A model generated the notes under the pieces. That model was given only the letters and a program-made list of their open reading frames with translations. It was not told the origin of the DNA and ran no database searches. A stretch of 10,892 nucleotides of DNA from Candidatus Parcubacteria bacterium (GTDB taxonomy: Bacteria > Patescibacteriota > Minisyncoccia > Phycocordibacterales > Phycocordibacteraceae). The stretch covers positions 1-10,892 of the forward strand of contig JAKEFE010000034.1 in assembly GCA_022616215.1 (NCBI GenBank), given 5' to 3'. Position 1 is the first letter of the stretch. Each line of letters opens with the position of its first letter. Position numbers and translations under genes: made by a program. Positions 6,769-10,892 of the stretch are shown here, one piece after another.

Positions 6769-8312
6769 TGTGTCCTTTGGATGAACTGCTCAAGAGAGGT
6801 GAGAAGTTCCTTTTCACTATCCTCGGTGATTTCCTTCTTCTCACGGATTGAAGTCAACACGTTCTTTGCCTCACGAATAAGGTAATCGCGGAGTTTCTTT
6901 TCAACGGTGTGCGCCTCCTCTGGCGTAAAGCCATCAAAAAATCCGTTCGTCGCCGCAAAGATGACTACGGCTTGCATTTCAAACGGCAATGGCTCGCCGT
7001 TCTTCTGCTTGAGCACTTCCGTCATGCGCCGCCCCGCGTCTATCTGCTTCTTGGTGTTTTCATCAAGGTCGGACGTAAACTGCATGAATGCTTCAAGTTC
7101 GCGAAACTGCGCGAGTTCCAATTTTATTTTTCCCGACACTTTCTTCATCGCCTTGGTTTGCGCGGAAGAACCCACACGAGACACGGAAATACCCACATCT
7201 ATGGCCGGGCGCATGCCTTTGTTAAACAAATCAGACTGGAGGAATATCTGTCCGTCTGTTATGGAGATAACGTTTGTCGGGATGTATGCAGACACGTCTC
7301 CTTCCTGCGTCTCAATAATAGGAAGCGCCGTCAGCGAGCCACCGCCTTTTTCTTGGGACAGTTTTGCGGCGCGCTCCAAAAGACGTGAGTGCAGATAAAA
7401 AATGTCTCCTGGATACGCTTCGCGGCCGGGCGGACGGCGAAGAAGGAGGGAGAGTTGGCGATACGCCACCGCTTGTTTTGAAAGGTCGTCGTAAATCACA
7501 AGCGCGTCTTTCCCTTGTTCCATAAAGTGCTCGCCGATGGCCGCTCCGGCAAACGGCGCAAGGAATTGGAATGCGGCGGGACTTGATGCGGGCGCGGTAA
7601 GGACGATGGTGTATGCCATCGCGCCCGCTTCTTCAAGGAGCGCGACGATTTTCGCGGTTTTGGATTCTTTTTGGCCGATGGCGACGTATATGCAGATAGG
7701 GCGCGCTTCTTCCGGTTCGTTCTTTTGGTTTAAAATCGCATCAATCGCAATGGTTGTTTTGCCGGTACCGCGGTCGCCGATGATGAGCTCTCGTTGACCA
7801 CGGCCTATCGGAATCATCGCATCTATGGCTTTGATGCCGGTATGCAGCGGGACATTCACACGTGCACGGTCAATAACACCGTAGGCCTCGCGTTCAATGG
7901 GGACGAATTTCTTGGCACCAGTTGGCCCTTTGCCGTCTACCGGCTCGCCAAGTGGGTTTACCACGCGACCCACAAGCGAATCGCCAACGGGAATGGAAAG
8001 TAAACGACCAAGACGACGCACCAGCATGCCTTCATACACTTTTGAAGCTTCGCCGAGCACGGCGACGCGCACACTGTCTTCCTCAAGGTTCAGCACAAGG
8101 CCGTATATAGGCTCTGTATCCTTGAGTGCCTCTTCAAGGGTGCGGTCAAAGGTCGGATCAAAAAGCACCATCTCGCTCATCACGGCGTTTGAGAGGCCGT
8201 CTATCTCGGCGATGCCGTCGCCCGCGGCGCGCACGATGCCGGTTTCCGTCGCGCCTTTTGACGGCACGAAAGATTCTATTTCCCGTTCAATGCGTTTGAT
8301 AATGCTTTCCAT
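6765..8312 (-). CDS. atpA: ATP synthase alpha subunit
   Basis: The non-catalytic nucleotide-binding subunit of F1 (515 aa). Visible are the crown domain (ETGIVRAAGDGIAEIDGLSN, 23-42), Walker A GDRGTGKT (179-186), the central IYVAIGQKES (208-217), VIYDDLSKQAVAYRQLSLLLRRPPGREA (272-299), and GISVSRVGSSAQ (374-385) with the arginine finger Arg379 that completes the catalytic site on beta. Two features are unusual. About 14 extra residues lie in the crown at roughly 52-68 (FDPTFDRTLEEALKDTE), where other alphas have a short PG turn. The Walker A also has Gly at 181+1 where most alphas have Gln (GDRQTGKT). The start ATG at 8312 is 2 bp after the atpH stop, with no clear Shine-Dalgarno. The stop overlaps the HD-domain gene by 4 bp. 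Confidence 0.98.
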   Translation of the reverse strand: MESIIKRIEREIESFVPSKGATETGIVRAAGDGIAEIDGLSNAVMSEMVLFDPTFDRTLEEALKDTEPIYGLVLNLEEDSVRVAVLGEASKVYEGMLVRRLGRLLSIPVGDSLVGRVVNPLGEPVDGKGPTGAKKFVPIEREAYGVIDRARVNVPLHTGIKAIDAMIPIGRGQRELIIGDRGTGKTTIAIDAILNQKNEPEEARPICIYVAIGQKESKTAKIVALLEEAGAMAYTIVLTAPASSPAAFQFLAPFAGAAIGEHFMEQGKDALVIYDDLSKQAVAYRQLSLLLRRPPGREAYPGDIFYLHSRLLERAAKLSQEKGGGSLTALPIIETQEGDVSAYIPTNVISITDGQIFLQSDLFNKGMRPAIDVGISVSRVGSSAQTKAMKKVSGKIKLELAQFRELEAFMQFTSDLDENTKKQIDAGRRMTEVLKQKNGEPLPFEMQAVVIFAATNGFFDGFTPEEAHTVEKKLRDYLIREAKNVLTSIREKKEITEDSEKELLTSLEQFIQRTQ

Positions 8313-8314
8313 GA

Positions 8315-8686
8315 CTATGCAATAATCTTCCGATATATATCAATCAATGCACGTTTACCGCTTTCGTCTACGAGCATTCCCGCAGACCGTGCGCGCCAAC
8401 CGCTGATGAGCGCACGATTTACGTGCACGTCCTTTGCATCAATGCCTGCCGCGCGCGCTTCCGCAAGCGCGCGCGCTTTTTCTTTTTCGGAGGCCACTTC
8501 AACGTGCGGCGCGTGCAATCTGCGGCGCGCGCCGATTTTCCGAAGTTCCCGCGCGATGTGCGGAAGCATTTTCATGCGCCCGCTGCTTTTGAGGTGTGCA
8601 ATGAGTTTTTGTACCGCCGCCTCCGCCGTTTTTTCGTCCGCAGTTTCCGCGACCGCTTCCAGCACCCGTGTGTATTCGTCCATCAT
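8315..8686 (-). CDS. atpH: ATP synthase delta subunit, reduced form
   Basis: Delta (OSCP) links the peripheral stalk b subunits to the top of F1. At 123 aa this protein is well short of the usual ~175-180 aa. The C-terminal part is recognisable: VNRALISGWRARSAGMLVDE then a final helix aligns with the family segment in which a DPSLIGG-like turn and a strand precede the last helix. The N-terminal helical domain that normally binds alpha appears cut to about 60 residues (LEAVAETADEKTAEAAVQKL then HLKSSGRMKMLPHIARELRK). Its place between atpF and atpA supports the call. The start overlaps the atpF stop in an ATGA arrangement; a second ATG follows immediately, so either Met may be used. There is no clear Shine-Dalgarno. 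Confidence 0.88.
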   Translation of the reverse strand: MMDEYTRVLEAVAETADEKTAEAAVQKLIAHLKSSGRMKMLPHIARELRKIGARRRLHAPHVEVASEKEKARALAEARAAGIDAKDVHVNRALISGWRARSAGMLVDESGKRALIDIYRKIIA

Positions 8687-9129
8687 GTACGTTTAGTGAG
8701 CACTTTCTCGGCGGCAAGAATAGAGAGTCGTGCGACTTCCCGCTCGCTGTCGCGTAGCGCCCTAGCCGCTTCCTCTTTCGCTCGCGCCTGCGCGTCTTTT
8801 TCAAGCCGCGCGGCGCGCTCTTCCGCTTCTTTCACGATGCGCGCTTTTTCTTCCAGCGCGCTTGTGCGGGCGGAAGTGACGATGGTTGAAGCATTCACAT
8901 CGGCCTTCGCGACGATGTTCGCGGCTTCGTCGTCGGCGCTCGCCAATTTCTGGCTTGCACGCTCTGCATCCTCAACACCTTGCGCGATTTTCTTTGCGCG
9001 CTCGTCTAGCGTTTTCATCACTGGCTTATAGAGCACGAGCCAGAGTACAACGAGGAGCACGCCAAAATTCACCGCCTGCGCGAGCAGGAGTTTCCAGTCA
9101 ACCCCAAAAGCGTCAAGAAGCGTTTCCAT
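8683..9129 (-). CDS. atpF: ATP synthase b subunit
   Basis: Subunit b forms the peripheral stalk that holds F1 still against the rotor. The 148-aa protein has one N-terminal membrane helix (about 14-34, AVNFGVLLVVLWLVLYKPV) followed by the family signature of a short turn and Lys/Glu-rich helix (KTLDERAKKIAQGVEDAERA). From about 40 to the end it is a continuous Ala/Glu/Lys/Arg-rich helix suited to a dimeric coiled coil. Length is normal to slightly short (typical 150-160). A single b-type gene is present, so the stalk is probably a homodimer. The start at 9129 lies 30 bp after atpE with no clear Shine-Dalgarno; the end overlaps atpH by 4 bp. Confidence 0.95.
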   Translation of the reverse strand: METLLDAFGVDWKLLLAQAVNFGVLLVVLWLVLYKPVMKTLDERAKKIAQGVEDAERASQKLASADDEAANIVAKADVNASTIVTSARTSALEEKARIVKEAEERAARLEKDAQARAKEEAARALRDSEREVARLSILAAEKVLTKRT

Positions 9130-9159
9130 TAACGTAGCAGGTGAGAATGGTAAGGCGTT

Positions 9160-9387
9160 CTATACGAAGCGGATGATGAAGGAGACCACCAGTGCGAGAA
9201 TGGCGAGCGCTTCCGTGAACACGATACCGAGAATCATGTTGGAAACGATTTTGCCGGAGGCCTCCGGGTTTCGCCCGATGGCCTGCATTGCGCCACCGGC
9301 GATTATGCCGATGCCTATGCCGGGACCGAGAACGCCAAGGCCTGCAGCAAGCGCCATGGCTATGAGTTTTGCCGATTCAATATCCAT
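9160..9387 (-). CDS. atpE: ATP synthase c subunit (rotor ring proteolipid)
   Basis: This 75-aa hairpin of two membrane helices forms the rotor ring of Fo. Helix 1 carries the Gly-rich packing motif GPGIGIG (21-27), the polar loop is RNPEAS (39-44; usually RQPEA), and helix 2 has the ion-carrying Glu59 in GIVFTEALAI. In Na+-coupled rings such as that of Ilyobacter a Gln sits in helix 1 (GPGVGQG) and a Ser follows the Glu; here these are Ile and Ala60, so the ring probably carries protons. The ATG at 9387 has no Shine-Dalgarno but lies in a very A/T-rich leader directly after a strong hairpin (9409-9426). Confidence 0.97.
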   Translation of the reverse strand: MDIESAKLIAMALAAGLGVLGPGIGIGIIAGGAMQAIGRNPEASGKIVSNMILGIVFTEALAILALVVSFIIRFV

Positions 9388-9408
9388 ATAAACACAAAAT
9401 AATTAAAT

Positions 9409-9426
9409 CTCCGGGATGTCCCGGAG
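9409..9426 (-). promoter_or_regulatory. Hairpin in the atpB-atpE spacer
   Basis: CTCCGGG (9409-9415) and CCCGGAG (9420-9426) form a perfect 7-bp GC-rich stem with a 4-nt loop. Read on the minus strand it is followed by an A/T-rich stretch up to the atpE start codon that is not a clean U-tract. It could be a partial terminator, a 3' end protecting the atpB message, or an element raising atpE translation. The hairpin is certain as a sequence; its role is inferred. Confidence 0.6.
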
Positions 9427-9443
9427 CCAAATGGAAAGAAAGA

Positions 9444-10205
9444 TTAATGCACTTCCTCCCCGTGCGGCTCCATGACGGCGATTTTTATGAAAAAGAGCGT
9501 CAACAGTGCAAAGACAACGGCCTGAATGAATCCTACAAACACTTCAAACGCCATGAGCGGCACCGGAAGGAGGTAGGCTACAAAGAATATCGCGACCGCT
9601 ATCATCACTTCACCAGCAAAAATATTGCCAAAGAGACGGAACGAAAACGAAATGAGCCGCCCGACGTTAGACAGTAGCTCAATGATGCCGACGACGAAGT
9701 CAACCGGCGATTTAAAACTAACATACTTTCCGGCGTATTTGAAGAATCCGAGCACGGCCACGCCGGTTATTTCAATCGTGAGAAATGCGATGATCGCGAG
9801 CGCAAGCGTCATGTTGAGGTCGGCCGCCGGTGCCCGCAAAAGTGGCGTATCGCCCCACAAGAGCGAACCGACACCCGGCAAAAATGCTAGTTCGTTTGCA
9901 AGGAACACGAACAAAAAGATGGTCATAATGAGCGGGAAAAAGCGCCGCGCAAGTTTTTCGCTTTCCAAGGTTTCCGCCATGTAGCCGAGCACACCCTCAA
10001 ACAGCCATTCAACCGCCGCCTGCAATTTCCCCGGAACCATCTTGAGGGAGTTTCTGAATAGGAATGCACAGAGAACGAGGAGCGCAATCGTCATCCACGT
10101 CATGAGGAGCGAGTTTGTTATCGGAAATCCAGCAATATTCCAAAGCTCCTCGGCCTTGAGGACGACGTGGATGCTAGATTCGTGTGCTACTGCATGTTCT
10201 TTCAT
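9444..10205 (-). CDS. atpB: ATP synthase a subunit
   Basis: Subunit a is the Fo stator protein that forms the two ion half-channels against the c-ring. From ATG at 10205 it is 253 aa with five or six hydrophobic segments (about 31-51, 88-112, 129-153, 165-180, 192-213, 217-243). Conserved landmarks are FLANELAFLPG (101-111), PAADLNMTLALAI (126-138), the essential Arg190 in FSFRLFGNIFAGE, and the last helix with VGFIQAVVFALLTLFF (224-239, Gln228). The frame is open to 10319, but the extra 38 residues would be encoded across the terminator hairpin and the promoter and look nothing like a family N-terminus, so the inner ATG is chosen. No Shine-Dalgarno is present. It is the first gene of the operon; no atpI homologue is recognisable. 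Confidence 0.96.
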   Translation of the reverse strand: MKEHAVAHESSIHVVLKAEELWNIAGFPITNSLLMTWMTIALLVLCAFLFRNSLKMVPGKLQAAVEWLFEGVLGYMAETLESEKLARRFFPLIMTIFLFVFLANELAFLPGVGSLLWGDTPLLRAPAADLNMTLALAIIAFLTIEITGVAVLGFFKYAGKYVSFKSPVDFVVGIIELLSNVGRLISFSFRLFGNIFAGEVMIAVAIFFVAYLLPVPLMAFEVFVGFIQAVVFALLTLFFIKIAVMEPHGEEVH

Positions 10206-10211
10206 ACAAAA

Positions 10212-10229
10212 ACGCCGATTTCGGGGCGT
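10212..10229 (-). promoter_or_regulatory. Small hairpin in the atpB leader
   Basis: ACGCC (10212-10216) and GGCGT (10225-10229) can form a 5-bp stem with an 8-nt loop. If transcription starts near 10231, this stem would sit at the very 5' end of the atp message. A run of five T (minus strand, 10212-10208) follows just before the atpB ATG, so it could protect the transcript end or act as a weak attenuator. The stem is short and may be chance. Confidence 0.35.
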
Positions 10230-10237
10230 ATAGAAGC

Positions 10238-10267
10238 ATGCTAACAGACAGATACAGAAACGGTCAA
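10238..10267 (-). promoter_or_regulatory. Probable promoter of the atp operon
   Basis: On the minus strand TTGACC (10267-10262; 5 of 6 match to the -35 consensus) is followed after 18 bp by TAGCAT (10243-10238; 4 of 6), which is preceded by TGT, an extended -10 element. Transcription would start near 10231, giving a leader of about 26 nt to atpB. The -35 box directly follows the T-rich tail of the upstream terminator, so the operon is probably expressed independently of the 91-aa gene. Confidence 0.55.
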
Positions 10268-10305
10268 AGAAAAGAAGAGACCCGCGGACTTTTTCCGCGG
10301 GTCTC
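10265..10305 (-). terminator. Rho-independent terminator after the 91-aa membrane protein gene
   Basis: Positions 10277-10288 and 10294-10305 are perfect 12-base inverted complements (GAGACCCGCGGA and TCCGCGGGTCTC) with a 5-nt loop. Read on the minus strand the stem is followed by a T-rich tail, TTCTTTTCTTTG. It lies 17 bp after the TAG of the 91-aa gene and upstream of the atp promoter. On the plus strand there is no T-run after the stem, so it is directional. Confidence 0.88.
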
Positions 10306-10322
10306 CTGTTCCCGTGCACGGC

Positions 10323-10598
10323 CTAGCGGCGACGCCGAGGATGTTCGTCCTCGCGGTAACCCAGAGATTGCCCAATCACCATGGCGGAACCAAGTGCGCC
10401 AAGGAGATAGGAAACCACGATGCCCGGCCTAACAGCGGACGGACTGGCAAACAGTGCTTCCAGATTGGGGGGAATGGCCCCATCGAGGTACGTAACCCCG
10501 GCGACCAAGAAGAACGTCCCGGCTACAGCACTCGCCGCGAACCACACGGGAGCAAGAAGCACCCATTGAAGGATGCTGATTTTCGGTTCCTTGTTCAT
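10323..10598 (-). CDS. Small two-helix membrane protein of unknown function upstream of the atp operon
   Basis: This 91-aa protein has no family I recognise. It has two hydrophobic segments, about 11-37 (VLLAPVWFAASAVAGTFFLV) and 58-79 (GIVVSYLLGALGSAMVIG), separated by a loop with prolines, and a charged tail ending in five-residue RRRRR-type basic sequence after YREDEHP. The start at 10598 is supported by a strong Shine-Dalgarno (GGGAGG, 5 nt upstream). A consensus extended -10 promoter and a strong terminator frame it as its own transcript. The frame continues upstream to 10670, but that ATG would lie before the likely transcription start. It occupies the place where atpI or atpZ is often found, but I see no sequence features that tie it to those families. 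It is real with good confidence; its role is open. Confidence 0.75.
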   Translation of the reverse strand: MNKEPKISILQWVLLAPVWFAASAVAGTFFLVAGVTYLDGAIPPNLEALFASPSAVRPGIVVSYLLGALGSAMVIGQSLGYREDEHPRRRR

Positions 10599-10613
10599 GG
10601 GAACCTCCCAAAA

Positions 10614-10631
10614 CGGAGCGTCAGTGCTCCG
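10614..10631 (-). promoter_or_regulatory. Leader hairpin just upstream of the 91-aa gene's ribosome binding site
   Basis: CGGAGC (10614-10619) and GCTCCG (10626-10631) form a perfect 6-bp stem with a 6-nt loop. On the minus strand TTTT follows and then the GGGAGG ribosome binding site. The arrangement would suit attenuation or control of ribosome access, but four T is short for a terminator. Confidence 0.4.
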
Positions 10632-10668
10632 CAGCATTGGTATACCACGCAAATCTGGAATGGTGGTC

Positions 10669-10698
10669 ATTATACCAAAAAGTTAGAACCCATTTCCA
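10669..10698 (-). promoter_or_regulatory. Promoter of the 91-aa membrane protein gene
   Basis: On the minus strand a perfect TATAAT (10674-10669) is preceded by TGG, giving a consensus extended -10 element. TGGAAA at 10698-10693 is a weak -35 (4 of 6) at 18 bp. Transcription would begin near 10662, giving a leader of about 64 nt. The 10-bp palindrome TGGTATACCA lies in that leader at 10638-10647, and the TGGTATA half is repeated exactly 30 bp away in the -10 region, so a repressor site is possible. Confidence 0.65.
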
Positions 10699-10789
10699 GC
10701 GGAACCCCGAATGAGGCACGCGCGGAGCGCGTGGTGGCTCTGACCTAAATCGTACGCTCGGAGAAAGCCCCACGCACTGGCGAGTACGA

Positions 10790-10887
10790 CAGCAACCCCG
10801 AAAGAAAAAACACTCCTTGCATTTCTGATTTGGCGGGGGTTGAATTTCTTTTGAAAAAGGAAAGGGTGTTTTTCTTTCGGGGTTCTG
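10790..10887. repeat. Long imperfect inverted repeat with ~26-base arms
   Basis: The left arm (10790-10818) and right arm (10861-10887) pair over CAG/CTG, then 16 consecutive bases (10794-10809 with 10869-10884, starting AACCCCGAAAG), then CAC/GTG, and weaker pairs inward. There are two single-base bulges (10793 and one A in 10805-10810) and a central segment of about 42 nt. A-run and T-run sit inside the arms, as in bidirectional terminators, but the long centre is atypical. No target-site duplication is evident. Confidence 0.7.
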
Positions 10888-10892
10888 CCCTC

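Larger units (their letters stand above)
10599..10892. other. Intergenic region at the right edge
   Basis: No credible coding region is visible in these 294 bases. The stretch holds the leader, hairpin and promoter of the 91-aa gene (10599-10698), a GC-rich hairpin at 10717-10733 (CACGCGC, GGA loop, GCGCGTG) and a long inverted repeat at 10790-10887. The 9-mer AACCCCGAA occurs at 10703 and 10794 and inverted at 10876. No tRNA or other RNA gene is recognisable. Confidence 0.6.

Noticed and set aside
8423..9031. Plus-strand open frame (202 codons) opposite atpH and atpF
   Set aside because: Its Ala/Ser/Arg repeats mirror the Ala/Glu-rich b-subunit helix on the real strand.
10206..10319. N-terminal extension of AtpB by 38 residues
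   Set aside because: It would be encoded across a 12-bp terminator stem and the candidate promoter, and does not resemble subunit a N-termini.
10314..10748. Plus-strand open frame (144 codons) opposite the 91-aa gene
   Set aside because: It is longer than the minus-strand gene but has no ribosome site, membrane segment or family resemblance, and it runs across the minus-strand promoter; the minus-strand gene has promoter, Shine-Dalgarno and terminator.
10741..10892. Possible tRNA or CRISPR-like content at the right edge
   Set aside because: GGGGGTTGAATTTC is only loosely like a T-arm and no cloverleaf can be drawn; there are no regularly spaced repeats.

Overview
The window is about 10.9 kb of bacterial chromosome with almost no space between genes. 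It reads as one long minus-strand F1Fo ATP synthase operon with housekeeping cargo at its tail, plus one plus-strand gene at the left edge. TGA is used as a stop (for example atpA, atpF and the 76-aa gene), so the code is standard. Short delta (123 aa) and epsilon (82 aa) subunits, an insertion near the N-terminus of alpha, very tight packing and few Shine-Dalgarno sequences suggest a Patescibacteria/CPR (Parcubacteria-like) genome. That is inference from style; no rRNA or other phylogenetic marker is present.

Layout from left to right: a GTG-started lytic transglycosylase with an apparent twin-arginine signal peptide (56-1405, plus) meets the minus-strand ychF gene (1406-2503) with zero bases between stop codons. 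Moving upstream on the minus strand come a flavodoxin-fold NAD(P)H:quinone oxidoreductase-like gene (2519-3127), a 76-aa helical protein (3168-3398), atpC (3407-3655), atpD (3648-5048), atpG (5074-5970), an HD-domain YfbR-like phosphohydrolase (5974-6768), atpA (6765-8312), atpH (8315-8686), atpF (8683-9129), atpE (9160-9387) and atpB (9444-10205). Beyond a strong terminator lies a separately promoted gene for a 91-aa two-helix membrane protein (10323-10598). The right edge (10599-10892) holds no credible gene but contains its promoter, a leader hairpin and a long inverted repeat.

The synthase operon keeps the classic order B-E-F-H-A-G-D-C, except that the HD phosphohydrolase gene sits between atpA and atpG, joined by a 4-bp ATGA overlap on one side and a 3-bp gap on the other. 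The operon appears to start from an extended -10 promoter at 10238-10267 whose -35 box abuts the terminator of the 91-aa gene. The catalytic and coupling residues needed for a working rotary enzyme are present: both Walker A motifs, the beta catalytic Glu, the alpha arginine finger, the subunit a Arg and the subunit c Glu. The c subunit lacks the usual Na+ ligands, so protons are the likelier coupling ion. Epsilon has lost the C-terminal helices that inhibit ATPase activity in other bacteria.

Points most worth a second look: the HD enzyme embedded in the operon, the reduced delta and epsilon, the alpha insertion, the Tat-like signal on the transglycosylase, the unknown 76-aa and 91-aa proteins, and the unexplained inverted repeat at 10790-10887.
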